A stretch of DNA of 64,000 nt from Podospora bellae-mahoneyi (lineage: Eukaryota > Ascomycota > Sordariomycetes > Sordariales > Podosporaceae), in assembly GCF_035222275.1 (NCBI RefSeq), contig NC_085883.1, forward strand, positions 3,658,001 through 3,722,000. Reading direction: 5' to 3'. This document shows, piece after piece, positions 1 to 12,887 of the stretch. Made by a program: the position numbers and the translations under genes. Positions within the stretch are counted from its first letter, which is position 1. The number at the start of each line of letters is the position of its first letter. The notes beneath the pieces are model-generated. The model searched no databases and was not told the DNA's origin. It worked only from the letters and a program-made list of their open reading frames with translations.

Positions 1-3000
1 GGTTGGGCAGCACATTAAGCGGGGAGCGGATGAATCCTTCCCCGCGTGTTTCGAGCGAAGGGTTTTGCTGTCTGGAGCTGTCCGGCGGTGCGGAGAAATC
101 ATGTGCGGAGGCAAGGACAGGGGCGGCACTGAGGAGGAATCGAAGGGGTATCATGTTGAGAAATATAATTATGTACTCCAGGCTCAGATGAGAGCTTCTG
201 GCGGGAGAAGAGATATACACGGAGAAGGGTCACCCCAAAAAGATGGAAGACTGACATCGAGGGTCCATCTTTGGTGATCGGCTCCGCTGATTCGAGCAAT
301 ATATACGGTCTTCATGTTACCCTGGACATGCATCTTCCATACCAGATTCGTCACACCCTCCCCGAGTTTCCTCGAAGCTGGAGATGGGCCATGGCTAACG
401 GCTGGGAGGCAATAACGATGCATAGTATTGATCTCCGATTGGAAGGAAACAAGCCAGATGGAGAACGAGGGGGTCTGCGGAGCACAGTGAATGGACAAAA
501 GCGAGATGTGGCGTCTTGGTTGTGTTGCGCGAGGGCTTGCAGCTGAAAAGTTGGCAGAGCCTCGTCAGCCAGTGTCTGCATTGTTGACCGATCCTCGCGG
601 AGGCCAGATCCAAGGACGACTGCGCCTCTCGATGCACTGCATCTCTGGCATGAGTGCAGAATTGAGCAGGAGTTGCGCGATGGTTTAACAGAGGGTAAAG
701 AGCCCGAATACGTGATACTCAGGAAAACTCTTTCGCATAGAAGGGTGCTCTGTTGTTGACGATGCCCAGGAGAGAGAACCATGTTTGGCATCTTAACCCC
801 GCAGGGGCTGAATAGATACCCCAGTTGTTTGCCAAGAGCAAAGAGGGGATGGGTGGATCAACGGGAGAAAGGTAGCCCACATATTTACTATTTTGAACCC
901 TAACTCCCCCGCTAGCAGAATAGCTCAAAACTTAGCTCCGGTAGAAAGTTCCAGCGACGAGCTTGTTTCAACATCGTCTCCGCCGTCGCTACCGGACACT
1001 GGCACCAGCACAGTGGATGTTGCCGCAACGCTTTCATCAGCCACCCGAATCATCACAAGTTCCCCAGGCCGTTGATGTTCGGAGTACCCGATGATCAACA
1101 CATACCGAACTACGGAATATTAGTCAACTTCAGCACGAATCTCCAGACAATAGGCCGTGACAGCGGCCCCGTGTGTTATGGACTTAGCGAAGTGGTTTAT
1201 AATCATCAAGTCCCATGAATACTACGACTTGGGATGAAGCTTTCTCTTGAATATGCAAATCCACTCTGGTGTTTATCCCAAGCCCATATTCTCACAGACG
1301 CAACCGGTGGGGATAAAGAGCAATCTCGAGACCGGCTGGAAGACAATGCCCCAGCAAGTGCAATGGTGAAGGACAATACCATTACAATTGACACACTATG
1401 CAACAAGCGTCTTTTAGGGACAGCTAGGGACTTGCAACCAGATTCCGGGTTCTCAACCCTCCGAATTAAATTCAAGCTAAATCCCGTCTGATGCAAGCGC
1501 GTCCTCGGCCAAAGCCGTCAGCGGACCCCGTGGCGCTATGGGTAGCACGTGTGGGAAGTGGCGAACTTTCTCCTTGGTGTTTATTTACTCCATAGTCCAG
1601 CACAGCTCATAGGAGTTGTCTTCCAAGTTCGAGATTAGGGAACTTGAAGACCGGACCGTCGTGAAACATTGCGACCCATACCATCATCTTGAGACTTCTG
1701 TGCAAGCAGCTCCTGAGTCTATGACATGAGCAACACGATGCATATCTTTATAGATCTGGTGAGTTTTCTCATAATGCATGGTTTGTTTTGTTACCTACAC
1801 TAAGACAGCTAACAGGCCATTTACAAGTCTGGGAATGGCAGTCTAGCAGCAAGTTCTTCCGCTTTGACACGAAAAGCCGAGGACACCCATTTTTCATCTA
1901 CAACCCGTGCCGAAAATCCTGGCTTCCGACCTTCCAGGCATGTGCGCTGGGGTAAATCTCACCCTCGCTATTGGCAACGACGCAATGCGGTCGCTGGACT
2001 CGAACACATGCTCTCCTACACAGGCAATGCATATGGTGGAAGTCCGGAGCGGTTGAAGGGACAGGCGGATGTCGAGCAATCACCTCCCAATGACGCCGGG
2101 GTTGGAACTGAGAACCAAACCAATGAACCCCTGTCATTACAGACGGTCGACTCCCAAGACACACGTCCTGCTGTGTCCATGGGCAAAAGCAGCCCATGTT
2201 CTTTCCGTGCCTTGGTATTGCGGCCAATCTCAAAAAGAACAAGATCAGTCCGCCGTGACGATATCATTCGTCGAAGATCCTGTCGCTCACTGCCCTGCCC
2301 TCATGGAGTCAGCAGTGGTCGGACCACAAGGGTCATTTGATCTAGGGCCCTGCCCGGAGGAGGAGCCAAGCCAACCACCCCTCTGAGTGTACCGTGTCTC
2401 TGGATATTTGCCTTTCGTGAACGGAGACCTGTGTAGCTGTTGTCGTGGTGAAGGATTTGGTCACGTCAAGGGCTAGATGGAGAGCAGTTTCGGCAGTTGC
2501 GGTTCAATTACGAATCCTGGATTATCAAGGTCATCTGTTGGTTGTATTGTTGGGGGTATGTTGTACCGAATTTGTGTACTGTGATTTTTGTTATCGTTTG
2601 GGTGTTGTTTCATGTCCTCGATCCCTTTGGAACCCCTGATTATCGTCGTGGCAGGTAAGGGCCTACACCTGGGTACAGGCGTAGGTCACAGGTAAAATAT
2701 TGAATTGTCGGATAAAGAAGAAAAGAAAAGGATGGTAAAAGAGGTACAATGCCCACGACGTCCCCTTATACCTCTCAACCCTCTGGACTCCCTGCCAAAC
2801 GTATGGAATTTCCACCAGAATTGTCCGAATATCCTACGTCAAGTGCAACCCTTACACGTCAGCCATCCCCACGTCAAAATAACCCTAACCCGGATATAAT
2901 CCCATCACTTGACATAAGAGCGTCACATGACTTTGATGGATGGCAATACCGAAGATCTGAGCTTCATATTGATCTCAATAGGAAAACATCCTTGGAGGTT

Positions 3001-3750
3001 TTCTTAAGACTGTGAGGCTCGCAGAGGAATTTTATTTTGGCTAGGGTCAAAGTCCGTCCCTGGCAAACTCGAAGTCACGCCAACAAGGGAGCTCAATTGC
3101 AACAATTCGTAGGTAGTGAAAATGTCTTTGTTTCAGCGGCCGCAGCATCTTCATCTGCATGTTGGGCTTTAGCGGTTGTTAAAGAAAGAAACACCATCGC
3201 AACAGATCTCGAGCTTGTGATGGAGCACAGCCTCTTCTTATCCTCCAAGCCGCAGGCACCAGCAAATCGCAAGAGCAGCGGGACTGCAGATCACGACAGC
3301 GCAGCACTAACTGTTAGGATCTCAGCCCCTGCAAAGATCACTGGGCATGGCCCGATTCAGGAAGGTTTCTTGCCTATAGCGTCCCGATAGAGCGGCGCAG
3401 CAGCATGCTCCCCTGTCCGCCAATTTCACCACGAGACTGCTTTGGGCAAAGAGCTCTCGTTTTCTGTGGGGAATCAGCGGGAAAGGGTTGCAGCGCAGCA
3501 ATTCACGCCGCAGGCCTTCATTAGCTCCACCACGCTCGCCAATATCTTACAGTACACATGTCGAACGGCGATTCACCCACGATGTTGGGTTGGTGGCTTT
3601 TCTTTTGTTCTTAACTTCCGTCTTGCATCTTTCGTCTTTTGGCACATTGGTTTGTTGATTGTTGCCCCTTGGACGAGACACCAAGCAGTGCTTCACGTCT
3701 TCAAGGTCAGGTAACGAGCGATTGGGGACCCATTGGAACACCACACAAAG
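1..3750. other. Intergenic region without a recognisable gene
   Basis: Both strands were read for protein similarity, intron-joined frames and RNA genes. Open frames of 60-160 codons exist, but none resembles a known family, and the codon content is low-complexity or random-looking. A short frame around 1074-1215 reads plausibly as protein but has no recognisable family. The stretch may hold a decayed gene or simply regulatory DNA for the membrane protein gene that follows. No transposon ends, tRNA or tandem array were seen. Confidence 0.5.
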
Positions 3751-4918
3751 ATGGAGAAAAACAACACACCACAAACCGGCCACGACGGGCTCATCCACAT
3801 CCCCAACCATCCACCAAACGCCGCCGAGCGAAACTCGACAACCTACCCTGAAGTCATCCATGTTCCACAGTCCCAATCCTCCATCCTCTCCGGCCGTTTG
3901 TCACCATCACAACAGCAAGAAAACGAGAGCAACCTCCCCGAGGTCACCACCGAGCAGCCGCCGCTTCACCTCGAAAAGACCTACCCCGAGGTAGCCACAC
4001 AGGAACACCAACACCACCGCCCCCCACAGCAGTCGAGATCCCCACCGCCATCTACAGTCCAGTATTTCCAAGCACATCAGCAACAAAGCCCAAGTCCGGT
4101 CCCAACTCCAGCACCCACGCAGACGACATACACCGCCGGGCAGGGGACGATAATACCCGAGCCGAGACCATCAGGTGTTCACTCGCTAGGAGACGCGTGG
4201 AGCATCAACAGCGCGGAGGATGTAGAGCGGGTTCCACAAATAGGATACATTCCCGGAGCTGGCGGCGGCGGCGGCGGTGGGAGCGGGCCGAGGAACGGAC
4301 ACAGCCGGAACCCGTCGGATCCGGACAGGTCATTTCCCCGTGCGCGCAGCAGGAGTTTTGGGAAGAAGCCTCTGGTGAGGAGGTCGATATTCTGGGTGCT
4401 GGTGCTGCTTGTGGCTATTATCATTGCTTTGGCGGGTGTGCTGGGGGCGGTGGCAACGGGGAAGATAAAAACCTCTGGTACGGCAGAGAGGTATGTTGAT
4501 TTCTTCTGCAAGAGCTGCTTCATTGGTGCTAACATGTGTCAATAGCGAGCCAGTGGTTCATCCTGATGATGGAGGGGGGTTCACACTGTCGACGGCCACC
4601 ACCGCGTCGGGGAAGACAGTTTCGCTTTCTTGCCCTTCGGCGGATGGACTTGATTACACGGTTACCGTTGATAATCAACAAAAGGTGTTTAGACGGCAGT
4701 GCGGGGCTAACTATGCTGGCGGTGATGGCGTGTTGGGTTTGGTAAAGGGCGACGTGCTGAGTTTGGCGGATTGCTTAGATCGTTGCGCCAAGGAGGAGAA
4801 GTGTGCTGGTGCTGTGTTCATTCCGATGGCCAATCCGGATCCGCAGTGTTGGTTGAAGGAGTTTTTGGGTGTCAAGAGAGATGGCCAGGATATGGAGAGT
4901 GGAGTTCTGTGGCAGTAA
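3751..4918 (+). CDS. Single-pass membrane protein with C-terminal PAN/Apple-like domain
   Basis: Two exons, 3751-4490 and 4546-4918, joined by an intron (GTATGT donor, GTGCTAAC branch, AATAG acceptor), give 370 residues. The first 210 residues are low-complexity, rich in Pro, Gln, Ser and His, with a seven-glycine run near residue 172. One hydrophobic helix at about residues 212-237 follows a basic KKPLVRR stretch, so the N-terminus is probably cytoplasmic. The C-terminal half carries six cysteines in a pattern typical of PAN/Apple modules (for example the segment SLADCLDRCAKEEKCAGAVF), a fold that binds proteins or sugars. This suggests a cell-surface or secretory-pathway protein with an extracellular binding domain. 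The start is the first ATG that keeps the frame. The role is unknown. Confidence 0.8.
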
Positions 4919-5356
4919 GGTCTTGACCTTTCTGGATTGTTATAGTGGGAAGAGTGGGAGACCAAGTAAAAGGAGCTTATTGCGTACCCCAGGGGTCATT
5001 TGAGATACGTATTTTTGGTGGCTATGGAGTATAGTGAAAGGGGACGGGGAAGAGCGTTTGGATTGAAATAATTGGGTATGGTGGGAGGACGATCTGTAAA
5101 TATTGTATTTACCATGTATATATAACCAATCTACTGCTTTTAAACTGCAGACTAAAGCTCCCATCTGGGTTTCTCAAGCCTATTGGGAACAATAGCTTCC
5201 GGTACCAACGGTTGGACTTCGTCTTGGCATGCAGGCACAGCCTGGCTGCCTTGGGCCACACACCATCTACGTCCATTACCTACCCCCCGAGAGAACAGCC
5301 CAACTTTCTCACTTGACAACGTCGGATATAGAAACTTCAATCGAAAAACCCGAGCG
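4919..5356 (+). other. Short intergenic spacer and NLR gene 5' region
   Basis: This holds the 3' flank of the membrane protein gene and the upstream region of the NACHT-ankyrin gene. A TATA-like run (TATATATAACC) lies near 5117-5127, about 230 bases before the NLR start codon. No other feature was seen. Confidence 0.4.
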
Positions 5357-8300
5357 ATGGAGCCCGCATCTGCCGTCGGCCTCGTGGCGTCCATCATCCA
5401 GCTCATTGACATAACAATCAAGGTCAAAAACTACCTCAAAGATGTCAAAAACGCGGATGCCGAGCGGGCCAACTTTTCTAAGCATGCCTCCGCCATGGTC
5501 GCCATGCTCACAGGCCTAAAATGTTTGATGGAGGAGGTGGAGCAAACAGACCCATGGTTCAGCGCGCTCAAGGGACTGGACGTGAAGGGTGGCGTTTTCA
5601 ATCTTTTGAGAGAGGAAATGGAAGAGCTCGCGTTGAGGTTGGAAGTGGAAAGGGAGGGAGGATTGAAGGGCAAGCTGACCTGGAAATTAAACAGGAAAGA
5701 GATGGATGGCTTGATGAACCGGATCGAAAGGTGTAAAGGTGTTGTCTCGGTAGCACTTTTGGGCGATCACTCGTGAGTACAGGGCTTTACCAACATTGGC
5801 CCATTCCGCGTTGTCATTCATTGCTGATCTGAATCATGCATAGGAAGCTCCTGTTGGCCATCAGCACGGATTTGATCTGTGTAAAAGAAGGTGTAGACGG
5901 CATCAAAGAGCGCATTAACAACCTCAAGGTGGACATGACCAATGTGAAGGATGGAGTAAAGGGCCTGACAGATAGTGCTGCAAGCCAACGATCAGGTAAG
6001 CTCTCATCCGACGTCTTTGCTTTGTTGCTGAGTATTACGGAGTGCCATTGTTCTAACTACCTTTTATTTCCAAACACTACAAGACGAACAAATGCAAAAG
6101 ATATGCGACTGGCTCTCCCCACTCGATTTTGCATCCAAACATCAGGACGCCCTAAGGCGCCTCGAACCCGGCACTGGGGAGTGGTTTCTTTCCGACGCCA
6201 CGTTTAAGCTATGGCTTGACGGGAATGAAAGAGTGTTGTGGTGTCCTGGGATTCGTAAGCAAATCTCCGGCTTGCATTGGCCACAAGTATATATTGACCT
6301 GAAATCCAGCCGGCGCCGGGAAAACAACACTGGCGTAAGTCATCTTCCAGCGAAATGCCGACCTTATATATATCAAATATCTGACCCATGTTTAGTTCCT
6401 TGCTTATTAGCTTCCTTGAAACTTCGACTAGCGGCACAAACACACCGATTCTATACCTGTACTGCAACTACAAGGAGCGAAGCCAGCAAAGCGTTCAAAA
6501 TATGATGGGAAGCCTGCTCAAGCAACTTATTCAACACACAGGCGTTATTGATGAAGATATATTAAAGGTTTTCAAGGACGAAAAACCTGTTCGACTTGAA
6601 GCCATCATCAGGTTTCTTCAAAACAAAGTAATGGGGTTTTCTTTAGTATACATCATCGTCGATGCGCTCGATGAGTGTGCTGATACCGAAGAAACCCAGA
6701 GCAGGTTGGCTTCAGACCTGCACAACTTGCCAAAGCATGTGAAGCTTCTCTTCACATCCCGATACACCATTGGAGTCGAAGAAGACCTGGGCCCAGTTCC
6801 AAGACTCGAGATTCGGGCTAGTGACGAAGATATCAAACGATACATTGAAGGTCGCGTCAGAAGTGAGCATAGTCGCTTACAGAAGCATATTCGGACTGAT
6901 GGAGAACTTTTGGAGGAAATCATCGATAAGGTGGTGGGTAACTGCAAGGGAATGTACGCATGCACTCTCCTTTCTCCGGCACATTTTGCGTAGCAAGGAT
7001 AGACACTAACATGCGCGAGGCAGGTTTTTGATGGCTCAACTTCACATGAACGAGCTTACAAGGAAGCCAACCCGACGCGAGCTTCGCAAAGCTCTGGATG
7101 TCTTGCCAGCAAAACTGGACGAAACCTATGATCAGGCTATGGAGCGGATCAAGAGCCAAGACGCCGGTGATGCCAGTCTTGCCCACCAAGTTCTGGGATG
7201 GATTTCAACGACACTCAGACCACTAACCATTGAGGAGTTACAGCATGCTCTGGCTGTCATGCCTGGAGATCAGGATTTGGACCCCGAAGGCCTCCACGAC
7301 CCGGAACTTTTCGTTGCAATTTGTGCCGGTTTGGTGACCCTGGAGGAAGAGAGTGGTTACGTCCGACTGGTTCACTTCACCACGCAAGAGTATTTTGAGC
7401 GCCTCCATTTGCAACTCTTTCCCGATGCTCCTTCAATGATCGCAACGGCATGTTTGACGTACATGATGTTTGACCCATTTGTCCAAAGATACTGCGCAGA
7501 CGGAGAGGAGCTGGACCTTCGTTTAGACACCTACCCTTTCTTGGCGTATGCTGCAGACTACTGGAGAGACCACGTACAATACGAAATGGAAGCGCCAGTC
7601 AAGGAGCTGCTCTGGGAGTTTGTGGACAACATCTTGGCATTCATGACTGCCGAGCAAGCAGCGACATTGACAGGAAAGATGTCAGGCTATTCAGAATTGG
7701 GTCATTCAACAGAGTACAGACTTTTTCCTCCAAACTGGGCCAGACTTCACGTAGTAGCTTCGATGGGACTGGTTGAGTTCGCAGCTGGCTTGCTTGAACA
7801 AGGTGCCGACGTCAACGTGCGGGGACCAGATGGCATAACGCCTCTGTTTTCGGCCGTAGAGTGGGACAGGGAGGAGATGGTGGTGTTCTTACTGAATTCA
7901 GGTGCCACTGCTTCGGTTTTCGCCAAGTCTGGGGGCAAGGACCCAATGACGCCATTGGAGATGGCGATAAAGCTGAACAATGAGGCAGCGGCGGAGATGT
8001 TGTTCAACGCTGAAAGGACCTGGCATCGGCATCTCCTGAACAGCGGGCTTTTCTATGCCACCGTGAATGGCAACTTGAGGTTAATGCAGGCTTGCATCGA
8101 GAGAGGAGCAGACATCAACGCATACGTTCGCGTGGCAGAGGGATCGGTTCTTTATCACGTTGTAGGCGAGAACCGTAAAGACTTGGTGGTTTTGTTGTTG
8201 GACCTCGGAGCCACCGTTTCTCCATCAGATAATAACCACTCTGTGCTCCACGAGGCTTCAGCTAAGGGACATACAGAAATCTTGCAGATTCTGCTCGACC

Positions 8301-10171
8301 GAGGAGCCCTAGTCAACGTTGTTGATTGGCGTGGGCACTCACCTCTTCACGACGCGGCCGCTCACGGACGGCTTGAAACATGTAAAGCTTTGGTTCAAAG
8401 CGGAATTGACATCAACTTTGCATGCCGGAGGGATCAGGGTCACTACGGATGTCCAGGAGGGCAGACTGCGCTCCAAGCCGCATGCAGCAATGGATTTGCT
8501 GACATTTGCAGACTCCTACTCGACAATGGTGCCTGTCTGGGAAGCCATGCAAAGACAACCATTGAACTGGCAGCGAAAGCAGGGGACGTTGCAGTTGTAG
8601 AGCTTCTACTTGAGAGCAGCGTCGACCCTTTGACAACAGACGACGCAGTGTGTGCAGTCTTGAAGTCAGCCGCAACTGCTGGGAATATCGTAATGATCAG
8701 GGCTATGCTAGCACGCCGAGATTCGATAACACCTGATGCAAGGGAGCAGGCGGCACGCGAGGCTGCCTCTCGAGCCGATCTCGAGATGTTGCGAGTACTA
8801 TTTAGTGGCGATAACGCACAGGATAACGGAGAAAAATGGCTTGCAACCGCGCATTTTGTTCAAGCACTGGGTTTGGGCGATGAAGGCGAGATGCGGATCT
8901 GGTTGAACAGGGGAGCAGATCTCAACCATAAGGTCAAGCCAGCGTTACCACGAGATCCATATTTCCCCTCACCGAATTATCTATTACCCCGTTGCCATGA
9001 CAATGAGGAGTCTGGCAGCTACATCTCCACGATGCATTTGGCAGTTGGACATGGAAGTCCGCAAATACTGGATTTGTTACTCGAGAAAGGGGGAGATATC
9101 AACGCACGCAATTACCTCGGAGAAACCCCACTGCATTGGGCTACATACCATGAATGCCATAGTGATATGGCTTCCATGATACTATATCGCGGTGCCCTTG
9201 TGGATTCTAGGTGCCAACGAGGATTGACACCACTGCACGTTGCAGTACTGCGTAGGAACTACCGGGGTATCGAACTACTTCTTGATGCTGGGGCAGACAT
9301 CGAAGCCAAGGATCACGATGGCGATACCGCATTGAAGATGCTGGCTTCTTTCCGCCCCTGGCCATATCTCAATTATTCCGTGCTACACAAGGGTGGGCAG
9401 TTCAAGTGGGTTGAAGGGCACATCGATGAGCCGAACGGGCTAGCCAGCAACTCCGCGGGGCTCGATATTCTTCTGAAGAGAGGTGCAAAGACTGATGTCC
9501 TTCAACCTTTGGTATCATTGCTAGAATGGCCAAATGCTGCAAACTATCAAGCTATGGAGCAAGTTTGTCGTCGATTGGCGGATGAGGGCTTCGACTTTAC
9601 CCTTCCCACAAGAAAGGGAATTCCTGCAGTGTACCATGCGGCGAAGAGTTGTCCCACAGAAGTTCTTCAAGTCATCCTACAGCAAGGTGCAAAAGTAGAC
9701 GAGAAGTTTAATGGACTTACGGCCCTTCATCTTGCAGCCAAGAGGTTTTCGCATGCAAAGGTTAATATCCTTCTCCAGTTTGGCGCATGTGCCGAGAGCA
9801 GAGACAGCAAGGGAAACACGCCCTTGTTCAAGGTGGTCACCAAGAGCGACCGACTTTCTTGGGGATGCAGTCCACCGAATACAGCGGAAGGAATCATTGA
9901 CATGTTAGTAGCTCATGGGGCAGATTTACACACTCTCTGTGGTGTAAAGAAAGCGCCGGTGCTGCATTACGCCGCCTTTATGGGGGATTTGACCATTGTG
10001 CGCTATCTTATTTGCAAAGGCGCGCGAACTGATGTCACCGACAGAGATGGACGGACTGCTCTGGATTGGGCAAAGGATAATAAGCAGGAGGCCATGGTGT
10101 ATCTTCTTGCTCGTCTAAGCAGAGACCAGCAACTACAAGTAAACCGTCATGCGCAGATGGGACGATACTAG
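5357..10171 (+). CDS. NACHT-ankyrin STAND receptor (fungal NLR)
   Basis: Six exons (5357-5772, 5844-5995, 6084-6254, 6310-6334, 6396-6953, 7024-10171) with matching phases give 1,489 residues. The N-terminus (MEPASAVGLVASIIQLID and the following helices, residues 1-140) is of the type found on fungal STAND proteins (SesA/HeLo-like group; exact class not certain). A NACHT domain follows: Walker A GIPGAGKTTLA with Lys251, and a Walker B-like block VYIIVDALDECAD near residue 345. A helical region leads into an ankyrin array from about residue 680 to 1470, with at least a dozen repeats of the GHTEILQILLDRGA type. Such proteins act as intracellular NTP-driven switches in non-self recognition and programmed cell death; that role is family knowledge, not shown here. 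The Walker A is carried by a 25-base exon. It is not an evident part of the NRPS cluster. Confidence 0.9.
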
Positions 10172-10279
10172 AAGGTATCATCTGAATTGGGGTCAAGCGG
10201 GAGTACGGATAACATGAATTCTGGGACTAAAAGCTAGGACCTAACTAGGGTTGTAGCAAAATTACCGTCTATCGCTACC

Positions 10280-11487
10280 TCACTGCTTCAAACCATTTGC
10301 CAAAATATCCTCCAGCTGCTCGTGACGTTTCAGCGCATCGTCAAAGCTTACAAACGTCTTCTGTTTGCCATTCCTCTTCACCTCGTAGTAATCCTCATAA
10401 ATAGCTCCAATGTTCCTTGCCTGGAAGTTCAGTTCCTTCTGCCAATCTTCAAAGTCCCATTCCACCTCGTCAACCGTATCCGTCTCAAAGTCATGAACCT
10501 CGAACTTCTGAGGATCAGCGGCATTGCCAATGTGGATGAATGTCGAGCTCGGTGCCAAAACCCTAATCTCACCCTTGGTTCCCGCAATGGTCCAAACCAG
10601 AGCAGGGTCAGAAGGGAAAGGCGGGTCAACGCGAAACCTGAAGTGCAAGCTGGCGCCCGAATCGACATAGCCGTGCACAAAGATGAGATCGGGCGTGTCG
10701 GAAGTGACAGTTTCCACCACAGTCTTGTCCTCGCCAATGACTTTGATTTGGGGCCGCTGGATCTGCAGGAAACCCTGTGGTGCGTCGGGGCCGGTCTTGT
10801 AATCTCCAAGGACGGATTGAACAAGATCAAACTCTGTGACAAAGTGTTAGCTATTTGCGTTTGCATGTTTCAGCAGGGGCGGGAGAACTGACGGTGCGCA
10901 AATCCAATAGTGTAGACGTATCCCCCAACCTTTCTCTCGGTAAAATACGACAGCGAAGCTGGAATAACACCCCGCCCATCAATTCCGCCGTTAGCCCTGA
11001 GCTCCGAGCTCAAGACCTCTCCGATCCTGCCACTAGAGATGACCTCTCTGAGCTTTTTTGGTAGGGGGCCCAGAGGCCCCTGCAAACCTACGATGCCTAA
11101 GCCACCATGCTGCTTCACCGCGTCGGCCAAAGTCCTAGCTTCGATGGTGTTAGCAGCAAGAGGCCACTCAATGTAGACATCCTTGCCAGCGATGACAGAG
11201 GGAAGAGCAGTCTCGAGGTGCTTGTCGACCCGGGTGTTGGTGATGACGAGCTCAACTTCCGGGTCAGCAGCCAGGTCCTCGGGCGTACCGTATGCCTTGG
11301 TAGAAGCGGGCAGGTTGTATGCTTTAATCGCCGCGCGGGCGGCCTCGGTTGACGAGTTGAGGAGGGCAACAACTTCAAACTTGGAGCGGCCCAATGGTGA
11401 GAAGAGATACGGAAGGTGTGCACGGGAAGCCCAAGCGCTTTTGGCAGAGGCTGAGAGGCCAATGATGGCAGCTTTGATGGGGGCCAT
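10280..11487 (-). CDS. Gal80-like Gfo/Idh/MocA family protein
   Basis: Two exons (11487-10893 and 10833-10280) joined by a 59-base intron with a TAGCTAACAC branch site give 382 residues. The N-terminal Rossmann fold begins with AAIIGLSASAKSAWASRAH, the form seen in Gal80-like fungal members of the Gfo/Idh/MocA family. The C-terminal half is the usual alpha/beta dimerisation domain. The conserved catalytic EKP motif of active dehydrogenases reads EWP here (VYIEWPLA), so the catalytic lysine is missing, as in Gal80-type proteins that bind NAD(P) but act as regulators. It may therefore be a sensor or an altered enzyme; no substrate can be assigned. It is transcribed away from the NLR gene's end and shows no link to the NRPS. 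Confidence 0.85.
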
Positions 11488-12227
11488 TTGGAGTGCGGTG
11501 GTAGAATGAGGTATTTGGGACAGTAGGTAATCAGTAAGGTGCCCAGGTTAGGAGATCAGAGAACTGTTCGTTGATGGCGTTTGAGAAGTGAGGGTTGGAG
11601 TAAAGAGAAAAGAAGTAAGATGGATGCAATGGGGTTTTGGTGGCAAATTTATGGTATTTCGTGATGCAATGATGCGCATCTTGTGTGATGTTCCTCGAAG
11701 AAGGTTCCCAGGTCAGGTAGGTAGGTGGTGCAGTAATGTGGGATGTGTGTTTGTAAGCTTCCACGAAGGTGAGATTTGTCAGCCTTTAACCACCCCTATA
11801 TTACATCGCACCCCACGGAGATCAAGCAGGTTACCTACCTAGAAAGCAGTGCTACTATCAAGTTACAAATCCTAGGCCAATTCTATAAGCAACACGCATA
11901 ATACAAATTGGGTGCCCAATTACCTAATCCCAACAACACATGCTTGGGACTCGAACATTTTGAATGCCGGTTCACTCTGAACGTAACACACGGTGCATTG
12001 GACCTAATGGATAACCACTAGCATCAGTAACAGGTGTTCGGTGAGTGAAGATCAATTCTTCTCGTCATACTAAGACGAGGTTCTAGGGTATCCCCGCAGT
12101 GAAATCAGAAAGCCAAACACCAACGTCCAAATCATTGTATTTCTGCTCCTCCCTATACTGGTCCCTCCTGTTACAAGTCAATTCTATATCCAGTCCTCCA
12201 TAGTTGAAGCAAAGGTGTAATCTGCGA
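11488..12227. other. Intergenic region with TACCTACC motifs
   Basis: This contains the promoter of the Gal80-like gene and the 3' flank of the secreted-protein gene. A GGTAGGTAGG run lies near 11716-11726 and TTACCTACCT at 11831-11840; the same motif recurs in other gene-free stretches of the window. No gene was recognised. Confidence 0.4.
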
Positions 12228-12887
12228 TTAGCACACTCCGGCGCCTGGGGCAGGAACAAGCTTGCCAGTACCGAACTCAACGTTAAAGACAGAATCCCCT
12301 CTGAAGGGGCCGGTCGTGCCCAGGGCGTTGGGGCAAACAGGCTGGTTTCCCTCGCTGGGAGGGGGAATGGTGCACACCTCATCAAAGCCGCAGTGGCATG
12401 CGGAGTCTTTGAGATTGACAGCAGCAAAGTTGCGGGCGACCCACGATCCGGGGTCAGACAGGCATGAGCTGAGAAAGTTCATGCTGTTGGGGGCCGAGAA
12501 AGCAAGCTTGCCGCCACTATCCTTGAGAAGGTGCTTGCATTGATCGGCATCGACGAACTCAACGTCCATATCAATGCCGCCGCCCGTTTGGGGATCATCA
12601 ATGGCGCTCTTGCCAAAGCCAAGATAGTTCCAGGCATCATAGGAGATGTCGTTGGCGCCGCCGGATTGGTCGATGCGTAGGAGTTCAAGAGAGCGGCCCT
12701 GATGGCTTACGCGGACACAGATGTTATTGCAGTCGACAGCCTCGGGCCAATAGGCGACACGGTGGGTGTTGATCTTGCAACCAAGAACGCCGACCGAGGA
12801 GCTGTATTGCTCGTGAGGTGTGATGTTGCGAACTTCGGCAGCAGCGAGAGAGGCGAGCGCGAGGAAAATGGCAGAGAGAGTGAACAT
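12228..12887 (-). CDS. Small secreted cysteine-rich protein
   Basis: An intronless frame of 219 residues. I chose the ATG at 12887 because it starts a clean signal peptide (MFTLSAIFLALASLAAAEV); an in-frame extension further upstream lacks an ATG with this property. The mature part has ten cysteines, consistent with five disulfides in an extracellular protein, and contains conserved-looking segments such as RVAYWPEAVDCNNICVRVS and DISYDAWNYLGFG. I recognise the general look of a fungal secreted protein family but cannot name it; a barwin/expansin-like fold is possible but not shown. It could be a wall-associated or effector-like protein. It has no obvious relation to its neighbours. Confidence 0.75.
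   Translation of the reverse strand: MFTLSAIFLALASLAAAEVRNITPHEQYSSSVGVLGCKINTHRVAYWPEAVDCNNICVRVSHQGRSLELLRIDQSGGANDISYDAWNYLGFGKSAIDDPQTGGGIDMDVEFVDADQCKHLLKDSGGKLAFSAPNSMNFLSSCLSDPGSWVARNFAAVNLKDSACHCGFDEVCTIPPPSEGNQPVCPNALGTTGPFRGDSVFNVEFGTGKLVPAPGAGVC

Noticed and set aside
3037-3390. A 117-codon frame before the PAN-domain gene
   Set aside because: Random-looking composition and no domain. The upstream context has no promoter or splice signals I could recognise.
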